Shown here: one piece after another, positions 51,896 through 61,110 of the stretch | Position numbering within the stretch: the first letter of the stretch is position 1 | Layout of the letters: each line of letters starts with the position of its first letter | The notes under the pieces: generated by a model | What the model saw: the letters and a program-made list of their open reading frames with translations, nothing else | Database searches by the model: none | What the model was told of the DNA's origin: nothing | Source of the DNA: Bradyrhizobium sp. CER78 | Lineage (GTDB): Bacteria > Pseudomonadota > Alphaproteobacteria > Rhizobiales > Xanthobacteraceae | Reading direction: 5' to 3' | Assembly (NCBI RefSeq): GCF_029846235.1 | Contig: NZ_JARVWP010000023.1 | Location: 55,088 to 119,087 of the forward strand | Length of the DNA: 64,000 nucleotides | Position numbers and translations under genes: made by a program

Positions 51896-52729
51896 ATGGA
51901 ACGAGTGCAGCTGAACGGCGCGGACATCGAGTATGATGTCCGCGGGTCCGGGGCGCCGGTGGTATTTATCCACGGAGCGATTGTGTCGGATGGGTTCGTG
52001 CCGGTGATCGAGCAGGCCGAAATCGCGGAGAATTTTCAGATCGTCCATTACCGGCGCCGCGGCTACGCCGGTAGCTCACGCGCTCTGGTGGGCATGACGA
52101 TGCAAGGGTGGGCTAGGGACTGCATCGCGTTGTTGAATCATCTTGGCATTGCGTCGGCGCACGTGGCCGGGCATTCCTTTGGCGCAAGCATCGCATTGCA
52201 GATGACGATCGATGCCCCCGGCAGAGTGCGGAAGTTGGCATTGCTGGAACCGCCGCTCCTGTCGTTGGTGCCGTCCGGCGGTCAGTTCGCGGAATGGGCG
52301 GCATCTGTCCGCGAGATCTACGACTCGGGAGACAAAACTGCGGCCGCGGACGTTGTCCTGGCAGGTGCATACGGACAAGACTACCGGCGATTCACTGACG
52401 GCGTCCTGCCTGCGGGTGCGTTCGACCGCGCGGTATCCGACATCGACACGTACTTTCAGGTCGAACTCGGAGCCATGCTACACTGGAATATCACAACCGA
52501 AGACCTGAAAGATATTTCACGCCCGGTGCTGTCGATGCGGGGCGGCGATACATTGCCGGTTTTCTTTGAGGGCGCCGATCTGCTGCAGCAGTGGATTCCA
52601 GAAATCGACACGGTATCGATACCGTGTGCGAGCCACGACTTGCCGGGCAGGAATCCCTCCACCGTCGCCACCGGTCTCGTCGAGTTCTTTCGAGACGGGG
52701 GCAGGCGCAGTCGTCGCAAGCAAGAGTGA
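51896..52729 (+). CDS. Alpha/beta hydrolase with chimeric C-terminus
   Basis: A 277-residue hydrolase with GHSFGAS carrying the serine nucleophile near 86, HGAIVSDGFVPVIEQ for the oxyanion loop, and a C-terminal histidine in CASHDLPGRNPSTVATGLVE. The last 12 codons (DGGRRSRRKQE) are not hydrolase sequence: they are an out-of-frame reading of a quinone-oxidoreductase gene fragment. The true C-terminus has been replaced, but only a few residues beyond the final helix are affected, so activity may remain. Confidence 0.82.
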   Translation: MERVQLNGADIEYDVRGSGAPVVFIHGAIVSDGFVPVIEQAEIAENFQIVHYRRRGYAGSSRALVGMTMQGWARDCIALLNHLGIASAHVAGHSFGASIALQMTIDAPGRVRKLALLEPPLLSLVPSGGQFAEWAASVREIYDSGDKTAAADVVLAGAYGQDYRRFTDGVLPAGAFDRAVSDIDTYFQVELGAMLHWNITTEDLKDISRPVLSMRGGDTLPVFFEGADLLQQWIPEIDTVSIPCASHDLPGRNPSTVATGLVEFFRDGGRRSRRKQE

Positions 52730-52812
52730 TGCCTTCAACGTCGGCAATCGCGTGTTTGTCAGAAGGCCTGGCCTCGGCATCATGACCGACGGCACTGTTT
52801 CGCAATACTCCA
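52693..52812 (+). pseudogene. Internal fragment of the quinone oxidoreductase gene
   Basis: In its own frame the DNA reads TGAGAVVASKSDAFNVGNRV followed by FVRRPGLGIMTDGT, matching residues about 65-100 of the intact enzyme (TGAGSVAASKSDAFTVGNRV, FVRGSGFGIMADGT). It overlaps the end of the hydrolase gene in another frame and is cut off before the MFS gene. The rest of the gene is absent. Confidence 0.75.
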
Positions 52813-52828
52813 TCGACGGCAGCATGAA

Positions 52829-54067
52829 ATGGACCTGCTCTCCCTGCGCAAAAGTCACCTGTTTTATGGTTGGTGGATCGTACTCGCGTGTGGACTGGTT
52901 GCAGTCATAGGCTGGTCGCTCAGCGTGTTTGGCATGGGCGTCTATATCCACGCCCTGTCGGAGACACGCGGCTTTTCGATCAGTCTCGTTTCGACGGCTG
53001 TGACCTTCTCCTATCTCGTGAACGCCGCGTGCCTGATGAGCGTGGGCACTGCGACCGCCGAACTGGGCGCAAAACCGGTTCTCGCCACCGGCGTGGTTGC
53101 CTTGGCCTTGTCTGTCGCGGGCCTCGGTTACTGCCATGAAAGCTGGCAGCTATTCGGCCTGTTCGCCGTGATGGGGATCGGCCGCTCGTGCCTTTCCACG
53201 ATCACGATCAGCACGACGCTGGCTCCGTGGTTCGAATTGTATCAGGGGCGAGCGGTCTCAATGGCACTCCTTGGCGCCAGCGTGGGCGGCATGATCGGCA
53301 CGCCCTTGCTGTTGGGCGGCATAGCCCTGCTCGGCGTCAAACAAGCCTTCGGCCTCGCCGGATTGGCTTCGACCATCGTCCTGTTGCCCGTCGTGATCTT
53401 GGTCCTGAAACGGTCTCCGCAAGAACTCGGCCTGCTTCCGGACGGCGGCTTAAAGGCTGCTTCAATCGGCATCCAGCAGGCCAAATGGTCGCACAATGGC
53501 GCAATGCGCACCCGGCAGTTTCAGTCCCAGCTGCTTGCGTTCGCTCTTGCCATGCTGGTTCAGATCGCGTTCCTCAGTCATCACGTTCCCATTGTGGCCA
53601 CGATCTTGGGGGACGCCGGCGCATCGACGGCCGTATCGCTCGCTGCCGGGGCAGCGTTCGGAGGCCGCGTCGCGCTCGCTCGGTTTGCCGACAGGATTGA
53701 TCTTCGCATGACAACCGCCGTTGTTTTGTTGCTCGGGACCGTTGCTCTTGCTTACATGTCGAATGCAACGAGCGCATTCTCACTGCTCCTTGCGAGCGCC
53801 ATGTATGGCGTCACGATAGGCAACATCACGACGCTGTCCCCATTGATCGCACGGCGCGAGTTCGGAGCTGTTTCGTTCGGCTCGATCTATGGCCTGATAG
53901 CGGCCGCAATCGCCTTCGCCACGGCCTTCGGGCCGGTAATCTGCGGCCTGTTGCGTGATGGCCTGGGAAGTTATGGACCTCCCTTGCTCATGTTCGCGGG
54001 CATCAATCTAATTGCAGCCGGCATCATCGTCTGGGGTGGGCGAAAGCCAATGCCGCAACCCAGCTGA
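52829..54067 (+). CDS. MFS transporter (monocarboxylate/oxalate-formate-like)
   Basis: A 412-residue protein with twelve predicted helices and the family start HLFYGWWIVLACGLVAVIGW, which resembles OFA/MCT-type organic acid transporters. The helix 4-5 region reads SCLSTITISTTLAPWFELYQ, then GRAVSMALLGASVGGM. It could import or export the carboxylate handled by the neighbouring hydrolase. The gene follows the oxidoreductase fragment and lies before the duplicated promoter. Confidence 0.86.
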   Translation: MDLLSLRKSHLFYGWWIVLACGLVAVIGWSLSVFGMGVYIHALSETRGFSISLVSTAVTFSYLVNAACLMSVGTATAELGAKPVLATGVVALALSVAGLGYCHESWQLFGLFAVMGIGRSCLSTITISTTLAPWFELYQGRAVSMALLGASVGGMIGTPLLLGGIALLGVKQAFGLAGLASTIVLLPVVILVLKRSPQELGLLPDGGLKAASIGIQQAKWSHNGAMRTRQFQSQLLAFALAMLVQIAFLSHHVPIVATILGDAGASTAVSLAAGAAFGGRVALARFADRIDLRMTTAVVLLLGTVALAYMSNATSAFSLLLASAMYGVTIGNITTLSPLIARREFGAVSFGSIYGLIAAAIAFATAFGPVICGLLRDGLGSYGPPLLMFAGINLIAAGIIVWGGRKPMPQPS

Positions 54068-54221
54068 AGATGTTTGACGGGCATAGACCTCGATCAAGGA
54101 CTCACGGCTATTTCACATTGGCAAAGAGCTCTCAAACACTGCCGCTTCTGGTCGCTGATGATTGGCGGGATGGGTTGCGCAGTCGATCCATGGCGTCCCT
54201 TTCCACCAATGAAAGGGTGCT

Positions 54222-54255
54222 TCCCGAAACTACCATCTACTTCGCCGTTTTGGGA
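54222..54255. promoter_or_regulatory. LysR-binding-site-like inverted repeat, copy B
   Basis: The same TCCCGAAAC and GTTTTGGGA arms, with a 16-base spacer, as in copy A. It lies 48 bases before the quinone oxidoreductase start codon. The surrounding 97 bases are almost identical to copy A, including part of the regulator's coding start. Confidence 0.6.
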
Positions 54256-54302
54256 GGTCTAAATCGTTTGCCGACACGCGCCGCGGTGGATGGAGCAAGA
54301 CG

Positions 54303-55328
54303 ATGAAAGCGATTCAATACCGGTCCTATGGCGACTACAGCGAGAACCGCCTCGTTGATCTTCCCCAGCCTGCGCTCGGGGATGGCGAAGTTCTCGTGGC
54401 AATGCGGACTGTCGGCATCAACCCGCTCGACAATACGTTTCGCTCGGGCCACTATTATGGAGCAACGCCCGAAAACCTGCCACGCATCGGCGGTCAGACG
54501 GGGGCGGGCTCGGTCGCCGCGAGCAAGAGTGATGCCTTTACGGTCGGCAATCGCGTGTTTGTCAGGGGATCTGGTTTCGGCATCATGGCCGACGGCACAT
54601 GGCGCGAATTCGTTGCGGCGCCCGCCGCGAGTCTTTCGCTCATTCCCGATAGCATCGACGACGACCACGCCGCGGCCTATCTCGCGGGTGCGGGATATTT
54701 GACGGGCTATCTTTCGCTAACGGAGCTCGCGAAGTTCAAGCCGGGACAGACGGTGCTGGCACCCGGCATCGGCGGTGCGGTTGGGATGGAAACCGTGCAA
54801 GTTGCTCGCCGCCTTGGCGCCTCGTTGGCAATTTCCACCGCCAGCAGCACCGACAAAGCTAATCACGCTCGCGCGGCTGGATACGATCACGTGATCGATC
54901 TTTCCAAGGAGAGCCTCAAGGATGGCATTCTGCGTATCACCGAAGGCAAGGGCGTCGACATCGTCGTCGACGGCATTAGCGGAAGATTGACTGGCGAGGC
55001 GCTCGCGTCGCTCGCCTTTGGCGGAACTGCAGTCATTGCCGGCTATGCTGGAGGACGTAAGGCCGAGGTCAACGTTACCGACATCATTTGGAAAGCTGCA
55101 ACGATCCGCGGGTTCACTTTCAGGCTTTTCGACCAACAAACGGTGGCAACTGCGAACGCGGCTCTCTTGGAATTCCTGAAGGAGGGAACGCTGCAGCCTA
55201 CGATCAGCAGAGTCTTTCCGCTGTCCCAAGCCGCTGAAGCAGTTCGCTACCTGATCGAAGATCGTCCGTTTGGGCGAGTACTGATGGACCTCCAGAGCCA
55301 GCACTGGATCGGGAAGGAGCTGCAATGA
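54303..55328 (+). CDS. NADPH:quinone oxidoreductase-like medium-chain dehydrogenase
   Basis: A 341-residue zinc-independent medium-chain dehydrogenase (quinone oxidoreductase family): GroES-like part to about 125 (VGINPLDNTFRSGHYYG), Rossmann motif LAPGIGGAVGMETVQVARRL near 155, and DIVVDGISGRLTGEALASLA near 220. NADPH-dependent reduction of quinones or enones is the family reaction. The start codon lies after a duplicated LysR promoter. The stop overlaps the next gene's start (ATGA). Confidence 0.87.
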   Translation: MKAIQYRSYGDYSENRLVDLPQPALGDGEVLVAMRTVGINPLDNTFRSGHYYGATPENLPRIGGQTGAGSVAASKSDAFTVGNRVFVRGSGFGIMADGTWREFVAAPAASLSLIPDSIDDDHAAAYLAGAGYLTGYLSLTELAKFKPGQTVLAPGIGGAVGMETVQVARRLGASLAISTASSTDKANHARAAGYDHVIDLSKESLKDGILRITEGKGVDIVVDGISGRLTGEALASLAFGGTAVIAGYAGGRKAEVNVTDIIWKAATIRGFTFRLFDQQTVATANAALLEFLKEGTLQPTISRVFPLSQAAEAVRYLIEDRPFGRVLMDLQSQHWIGKELQ

Positions 55329-56644
55329 ATCAGCTCAAAACCGGCGAAGCGCCCGAAGCTGCTCACGGCAGTTTAGATTTGCAAGAGGAACTGGCCGAGG
55401 TTCTTCGGCAACGGGCGGCCATCTCGGCAGTGCTGCGCGCCATTGCCAGTTCGCCACACGACTTGCAGCCGATATTCGACACCATTCTCGACAACGCAGT
55501 GCATCTCTGCCGATCAGAGGGGGGCCTCTGCCGTTTGACCGAAGAAATAGGCTTTCGTCTCGTTGCATATAAACGGTGCCCCGGAGCCAGCGACGTGCCG
55601 CTGCCGCCAAAGCTTCTGGAATACGGCAGCTTTCTAGGTCGCCTCGTCGGAAGCAGGTCGCCGGTCCACATCCCCGACTTAGCTACACATCATGAACTCA
55701 GTTCTGCGGGGGAAGCTGAGCGAGAGTATGTATCCAACAGTGCCGCTCGGACAACCCTGATCGTGCCGATGCTCAGAAACGACGAGCTAATCGGAACGCT
55801 TGGCCTTGCGCGGCGGCGCATAGAGCCCTTTACGGAGAAAGAGATCGAACTGGTCACGGACTTCGCGGCGCAGGCGACCATTGCCCTGGACATCACTCGC
55901 CGCGAGCGGGAGCTGCGCGAGCTGCAGATCGAACTGGCACGCGCCAATCGTATCGCAACCATTGAGCAGCTGAGTTCATCTATCGCCCATGAGGTCATCC
56001 AGCCGATCGCGACCGCCCGCAACAACGCCCGAGCGGGGCTGCGCTTTCTGGAATTGAGTCCGCCGAATCTGAGTGAGGCCAGGGAAGCGTTCGACGGTGT
56101 TGTGGCCGAAGCCGATCGGGCCGGAGATATCATCCGCCGGATTAGAGATCACATCAAAAAAGCGCCGCCGAAGATGGATCGGTTCGACGTAAATGAAGCG
56201 ATCCGCAACGCGATCATTCTCACTCGAGGTGAGGTCGTTAAGATCGGCGCCTCGATCCAGGCAGAACTCGCCGAGCCCTTGCCCTTCATTCGGGGCGACC
56301 GGGTGCAGATTCAACAGGTGATCGTCAACTTGATCGTCAACGCCGTCCAAGCGATGAGCGGTGACGGTCACAACAGGCGCGAATTGCAGATCAGCACGGA
56401 AACCGACGAGGCGGAAGGCGTGCGCGTCGGGGTGCGGGATACCGGGCCGGGGCTGGCGCCGGAGAGTGTCCCACGCCTCTTTGAACCCTTCTACACGACC
56501 AAGGCGGAGGGAATGGGTGTGGGTTTGGCGATCTGCCGCTCTATCGTCGAGGCTCATGGGGGGCGGCTCTGGGCCACGGCGTGCGAGCCACACGGAACCT
56601 TGTTTCAATTTACGATTCCTGCAGAGCAAGACGCGACCTCGTAG
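55325..56644 (+). CDS. GAF-domain sensor histidine kinase
   Basis: A 439-residue soluble kinase: N-terminal coiled coil, GAF domain at about 40-195, and a kinase core with His222 in SSSIAHEVIQPIATARNNAR, N-box NLIVNAVQAM, G-box DTGPGLAP and FEPFYTTKAEGMGVGLAICR. The core is related to that of the giant kinase (SLSHEIAQPIASARNNARAA). No receiver or response regulator is adjacent. The start overlaps the oxidoreductase stop, so kinase and enzyme are made together under LysR control. Confidence 0.9.
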   Translation: MNQLKTGEAPEAAHGSLDLQEELAEVLRQRAAISAVLRAIASSPHDLQPIFDTILDNAVHLCRSEGGLCRLTEEIGFRLVAYKRCPGASDVPLPPKLLEYGSFLGRLVGSRSPVHIPDLATHHELSSAGEAEREYVSNSAARTTLIVPMLRNDELIGTLGLARRRIEPFTEKEIELVTDFAAQATIALDITRRERELRELQIELARANRIATIEQLSSSIAHEVIQPIATARNNARAGLRFLELSPPNLSEAREAFDGVVAEADRAGDIIRRIRDHIKKAPPKMDRFDVNEAIRNAIILTRGEVVKIGASIQAELAEPLPFIRGDRVQIQQVIVNLIVNAVQAMSGDGHNRRELQISTETDEAEGVRVGVRDTGPGLAPESVPRLFEPFYTTKAEGMGVGLAICRSIVEAHGGRLWATACEPHGTLFQFTIPAEQDATS

Positions 56645-56665
56645 TCAGAGCGTCTATGTCGCCAA

Positions 56666-57109
56666 TTAATCCGTCGCGGCATTTGCCGTGGTTGCACTAA
56701 GGCGGTCGGTGTCAGGGCGAACCGAACATCGGCGAAGAGTACGCGTGCTAGTTTTCTCCAGCCTTGGCAAAGCAAAGACGCCCTCTATGGGTCCCATGTT
56801 CAGGATCGAGAGAGCACAGTTCCGTCGAGCGAGGTCGATTGCATCGTGCAAATTATTGCGGGAGCTGCCCATATGGGCCAGCCCGACGACGGTTGGATCA
56901 GGGTGTTTGAGTTGGAACAGAAATGCCAAGCAGCGCCGAGAGTGAAACGGCGCCGCGCCGGGTGGCCTAATTCGCCACAGCCACTCGATCTTCCCCTGTT
57001 TGCAGATCGCGTCCATCAGCCCGCTAAGGCTGTCTCCGACGATACTGTAGATGCGCTTGACGCCGGCCGCGGCAAGCATACCGGCGAACTGTTCAACGAC
57101 TGCGGGCAT
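56666..57109 (-). pseudogene. N-terminal remnant of a pyruvate oxidase/TPP-dependent enzyme
   Basis: The first 45 codons (MPAVVEQFAGMLAAAGVKRI then YSIVGDSLSGLMDAICKQGK and IEWLW) match the N-terminus of PoxB-type thiamine-diphosphate enzymes, up to the point where the HEE motif with the catalytic Glu should follow. After that the frame is unrelated. The frame remains open for 147 codons, but without the catalytic residues it is a remnant. It lies directly after the kinase and before cyo cluster 2. Confidence 0.6.
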
Positions 57110-57221
57110 TAGCCTCTACTCCTGCGCGCAATTGCGTCGGTGGACGTTGTTCATTCTGCTGGATGAGGCGAACCGCTCGTCCCAAGGTAGGTATTTGCCG
57201 GGCCTGATGGCACTCGCCTGG

Positions 57222-57620
57222 TCAGTGCCGCACTTGCAAATCCATCAGCTCAGTATGCGCCATCATATTCTCATTCAAGTTGGCCATGATCACGAGCGAC
57301 CCCACGAGGACCAGAAACACGATGAGTACCCCAAAAGCGAGCGCCAGGACATTGTTGGTGCTGTCAGGTCCGGTCGTGATATGAAGAAAGAATACCAGGT
57401 GCACGCCCATCTGGGCGATCGCAAGAACGACGAGTCCCGCGGGCACGCCGGGCGCCCAAATCGCCGAGGTGTTTGCTACCCAAAAGGATGTGATTGTCAG
57501 GATCACGGCCAGCAGCAAGCCGAGCGTGTACACAAGAAGGCCGGAAGATGCTTTCCGCTCCGAGGCCGGGATTGCAGGCCGCTCTCCCGGTGCAACATCC
57601 CAATGTGTTTCGGTGGTCAT
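57222..57620 (-). CDS. cyoD: Cytochrome bo3 ubiquinol oxidase subunit IV (copy 2)
   Basis: A 132-residue protein equal in length to copy 1, with differences mostly in the N-terminal tail (PASERKASSGLLVY against PASEQETSSGFLVY) and the last residues (LMDLQVRH). The three helices and MGVHLVFFLHITTG are conserved. The start at 57,620 overlaps the cyoC stop as ATGA, just as in cluster 1. Confidence 0.95.
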   Translation of the reverse strand: MTTETHWDVAPGERPAIPASERKASSGLLVYTLGLLLAVILTITSFWVANTSAIWAPGVPAGLVVLAIAQMGVHLVFFLHITTGPDSTNNVLALAFGVLIVFLVLVGSLVIMANLNENMMAHTELMDLQVRH

Positions 57621-58249
57621 GGAAGGACTCCCATCAGATAGACAACGGTGAAAATAAGAACCCAGATGATGTCGAGTGCGTGCCAGAACAGGGAGAAGCA
57701 GTGCAGGCGGCGTACCACGGCGTCCTGAAAACCTCTCAGCGACAGCTGAACCATCATGAGAACCAGCCATGCCAGTCCGACCGTCACGTGCAGCCCGTGA
57801 CTTCCGACCAGCGTGAAGAACGCTGACAGAAAGGCGCTCCGTTCCGGCGTCGCTCCCAACGCAATCATGCCCTGGAACTCGCGAAGCTCGAGTTTGAGAA
57901 ATGCCGCCCCCAGGAGGAACGTCACAACGGCGCCAAGGAAGGTCGCGAGATATCGCTGCGAGTTGATGGCCAAGGACATCATTCCACAGCTGTAGCTGGA
58001 GAGCAGGAGAAGGGCGGTCTCCATCGCGACGTTGCGCTGGTCGAACAGCTGAGCACCGGTCAGGCCGCCCGCGCTCGCCTTTGCGAGCACGGCATAGCTC
58101 GCAAACAGCGCCGAGAACATCACGATGTCACTCAGCAGAAAGATCCAGAACCCGAAGCCAGCGATAATCCGCTTGGGTGCGGGACCCGCCTCGCTGATAT
58201 CAAGCAGTTCGCCATGGCGGACCGCATCCATCTCAACTGCGACATTCAT
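57617..58249 (-). CDS. cyoC: Cytochrome bo3 ubiquinol oxidase subunit III (copy 2)
   Basis: A 210-residue five-helix subunit almost identical to copy 1. Substitutions include ASYAVL for AAYAVL, TGAQL for TGGQL and LKLELREF for LALELNEF. The ATGA junctions to cyoB and cyoD are preserved. Confidence 0.96.
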   Translation of the reverse strand: MNVAVEMDAVRHGELLDISEAGPAPKRIIAGFGFWIFLLSDIVMFSALFASYAVLAKASAGGLTGAQLFDQRNVAMETALLLLSSYSCGMMSLAINSQRYLATFLGAVVTFLLGAAFLKLELREFQGMIALGATPERSAFLSAFFTLVGSHGLHVTVGLAWLVLMMVQLSLRGFQDAVVRRLHCFSLFWHALDIIWVLIFTVVYLMGVLP

Positions 58250-60234
58250 AGCGAAACCTCCACCGAGTGCGCGCGATCGAACAGGCCGACCTTATCTGCG
58301 GGAATCTCGACCTCGTCTTTCGTGCGGAACATGAAGGCAAGCAACGTCACGGCCGCGCCGAGAACTCCGAAGCCTGCCATCCACCAGATGTGCCAGATCA
58401 GGGCGAAGCCGCCGACCACTGCGAAGAACGCGGTCACGAAACCGACAGGGCTGTTTTTGGGCACTTCGATCGACTGGTACGCGCGCGGTCTCGCGGCCGG
58501 CTCCTGGTTCGCGAGTACGCGCTGCTTTTTTGTCCAGAAGGCATCGAGCCCGTCCACGTGGGGCAGCACCGCAAAGTTCCAGGCGGGCGGCGGCGATGCG
58601 GTCGCCCATTCTAAGGTCCGACCATTCCACGGATCGCCCGTCGCATCACGGAGCTCTTCGCGGTGTCGAACGGACACTACGAGCTGAACGATCTGGAAGA
58701 TGATTCCAAGCAGGATGACGAGTGCGCCTGACTCGGCGACCAGCAACCAAGGCTGCCATGAGAGGACATCATAGTGTTGCAGACGGCGGGGCATGCCCAT
58801 CAGCCCCGTCACGTAGAGCGGCATGAAAGCGAGGTGGAAGCCGATGAACCAGCACCAGAAGGCCGCCTTGCCCCAGCGCTCATCCAGCTTGAAGCCGAAT
58901 GCCTTGGGAAACCAGTAATTGTAGCCGGCCATACACCCGAACAGGACGCCAGGGATAATGACGTGATGGAAATGGGCAACCAGGAAGACACTATTGTGTA
59001 CCTGCCAGTCGACCGCCGGCAATGCGAGCAGAACGCCCGTCAGGCCGCCGAACACGAACGACACCATGAAGCCGATCGTCCACAACACCGGCACCGTGAA
59101 CCGGACGCGACCACCGTACATCGTGAACAGCCAATTGAAGACTTTGACGCCCGTCGGCACCCCGATAATCATGCTTGTGATGCCGAAGAAAGCGTTGACG
59201 CTCGCGCTGGCGCCCATCGTGAAGAAATGATGGAGCCAGACCGTGTAGGAGAGCACGCAGATCGTCATGGTCGCGAGTATCATCGAGCGATAGCCGAACA
59301 GCGATTTTCCCGAAAAGGTGGCGGTCACTTCGGAAAAGATGCCAAATGCAGGCAGGACCAGGATGTAGACTTCGGGATGGCCCCAGACCCAGAACAGATT
59401 CACATACATCATCGCGTTGCCGCCGGCATCCACGGTGAAGAAGTGAAAGCCAAGGTAGCGATCGAGAAGAAGCATTGCGAAAAGTGCTGTCAGCACCGGG
59501 AACGCCGCCACAATCAGCAGGTTCGAGGCGAGCGCCGTCCAGCAGAAAACCGGCATGCGCATGTAACTCATGCCGGGAGCCCGCATCTTCAGGATCGTGG
59601 TGACGAAATTGACGCCGCTCAACAAAGTGCCAATGCCGGAGATTTGCAACGACCAGAGATAGTAGTCGACGCCGACTCCGGGAGAGAATTGCAGCTCGCT
59701 AAGCGGCGGATAGGCGAACCAGCCGGTCTTCGCGAATTCGCCTATAGCGAGCGACACGTTGGTGAGGAGAACACCGGACGCGGTGAGCCAGAAGCTGATC
59801 GAGTTCATGGTGGGAAATGCTACATCGCGGACGCCGAGTTGCAGCGGGACGGCAAAGTTCATCAATCCGATCACAAGCGGCATGGCCACGAAGAAGATCA
59901 TGATCGTGCCATGCGCCGAGAAGATCTGGTCGAAATGCTCAGGCGGCAGGAACCCTTGCGCACCGCCGGCCGCGACCGCCTGCTGCGTGCGCATCATGAT
60001 TCCGTCCGCGAAACCGCGCAGCAGCATGACCAGTGCCAGAATGATATACATGACGCCGATGCGTTTGTGGTCGACGGAGGTGATCCACTCTCGCCAGAGG
60101 TAGGGAACGTACCCCTTGAGAGTGACCCAAGAGAGGACGGAGACGATCGCAACAACCATTCCGCCTACCGTGCCCATGATAATCGGCTGATCAAGGGGAA
60201 CAGCGCTCCAGTCCAGTTTGCCAAGTAGAGTCAT
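58246..60234 (-). CDS. cyoB: Cytochrome bo3 ubiquinol oxidase subunit I (copy 2)
   Basis: The 662-residue catalytic subunit with all ligands intact: H108, H286, H335, H336, H421 and H423, with Tyr290 and Asp137. Differences from copy 1 are conservative and sit mainly in membrane helices and the C-terminal tail (AARPRAYQSIEVPKNS against PVQQHAYRPIEVPKNS). The enzyme should therefore be active, possibly with different expression rather than different chemistry. Confidence 0.97.
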   Translation of the reverse strand: MTLLGKLDWSAVPLDQPIIMGTVGGMVVAIVSVLSWVTLKGYVPYLWREWITSVDHKRIGVMYIILALVMLLRGFADGIMMRTQQAVAAGGAQGFLPPEHFDQIFSAHGTIMIFFVAMPLVIGLMNFAVPLQLGVRDVAFPTMNSISFWLTASGVLLTNVSLAIGEFAKTGWFAYPPLSELQFSPGVGVDYYLWSLQISGIGTLLSGVNFVTTILKMRAPGMSYMRMPVFCWTALASNLLIVAAFPVLTALFAMLLLDRYLGFHFFTVDAGGNAMMYVNLFWVWGHPEVYILVLPAFGIFSEVTATFSGKSLFGYRSMILATMTICVLSYTVWLHHFFTMGASASVNAFFGITSMIIGVPTGVKVFNWLFTMYGGRVRFTVPVLWTIGFMVSFVFGGLTGVLLALPAVDWQVHNSVFLVAHFHHVIIPGVLFGCMAGYNYWFPKAFGFKLDERWGKAAFWCWFIGFHLAFMPLYVTGLMGMPRRLQHYDVLSWQPWLLVAESGALVILLGIIFQIVQLVVSVRHREELRDATGDPWNGRTLEWATASPPPAWNFAVLPHVDGLDAFWTKKQRVLANQEPAARPRAYQSIEVPKNSPVGFVTAFFAVVGGFALIWHIWWMAGFGVLGAAVTLLAFMFRTKDEVEIPADKVGLFDRAHSVEVSL

Positions 60235-61109
60235 TTTTCTGCTCGCTTCGATGTGGGATAGCGTTGGCACAACGCATCGTCGGGCTGCATTGAGGACATC
60301 CGGATGCTGTCAAAGAGACCGGGCGCGACCGCGTGATAGGTGAACGGCGTCACAGCGGCGCTCGGCTTGGCGAGCTCGGTATAGCTCTTCGAATCCAGCA
60401 GCGGACCAGCGCTACGCGTTGAAGCGACCCACTGAGCAAAGCGTTCGGGTGGCATCGCGTCGACGTTGAAGTGCATATCGGCGAAGCCGTCGCCGCTGAA
60501 GTGGGCCGACAGGCCGCGATACGTTCCCGCGTAGTCGGCTTGCAAGTTGAGCCGCGTCAGCATTCCGGCCATGGTGTAGATCTGGCCAGCGAGCTGTGGC
60601 ACGAAGAAGCTGTTCATGACGCCCGAGGAGGTGAGCTCGAAGCTCACCGGCGTTCCGACCGGAATAGTCAAGTGATTAACGCTGGCGACACCCAGTTCCG
60701 GATAGATGAACAGCCATTTCCAGTCGAGCGAGATGGCTTGAACCTTGATAGGCCTCGTAGAAGAGGCAATCGGTTTGGGCGGATCGAGATCATATGCGGC
60801 AATCCAAGCTACCGTGCCGGTGAGCAATACGGTCATCAGCGGGATCGACCAGATGAGCATCTCGACTCGGCCGGAATAGACGAAGTCCGGCCGGTAGCGT
60901 GCCCGCTCATTCGATGCGCGGAACCAGAAGGCAACGCCAAGCGTCGCGATGATCACCGGGATCACGATCGCAAGCATAATGCCGGTCGCGTTGATTAAAA
61001 TCTGGCGTTCGGCAAGAGCGATCGGCCCTTTGGGATCGAGCACGCCTCCATCACAGCCACCGAGGATCATGGCACTGAGCAGGACCGCTGCAAGCAAACC
61101 GTATCGCAT
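60231..61109 (-). CDS. cyoA: Cytochrome bo3 ubiquinol oxidase subunit II (copy 2)
   Basis: A 292-residue lipoprotein whose signal (MRYGLLAAVLLSAMILGGC, lipobox Cys19) is the most diverged part compared with copy 1. The quinol-type periplasmic domain lacks Cu(A) ligands (SGDGFADMHF). The start at 61,109 lies one base after the cyoE stop TAG. Confidence 0.95.
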   Translation of the reverse strand: MRYGLLAAVLLSAMILGGCDGGVLDPKGPIALAERQILINATGIMLAIVIPVIIATLGVAFWFRASNERARYRPDFVYSGRVEMLIWSIPLMTVLLTGTVAWIAAYDLDPPKPIASSTRPIKVQAISLDWKWLFIYPELGVASVNHLTIPVGTPVSFELTSSGVMNSFFVPQLAGQIYTMAGMLTRLNLQADYAGTYRGLSAHFSGDGFADMHFNVDAMPPERFAQWVASTRSAGPLLDSKSYTELAKPSAAVTPFTYHAVAPGLFDSIRMSSMQPDDALCQRYPTSKRAEK

Positions 61110-61110
61110 A

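Noticed and set aside
58774..60228. A 484-codon plus-strand frame opposite cyoB2, with similar frames opposite cyoB1
   Set aside because: The product is a low-complexity His/Arg/Asp/Glu-rich sequence, the mirror of membrane-protein codons, and the frame is broken in the first copy.
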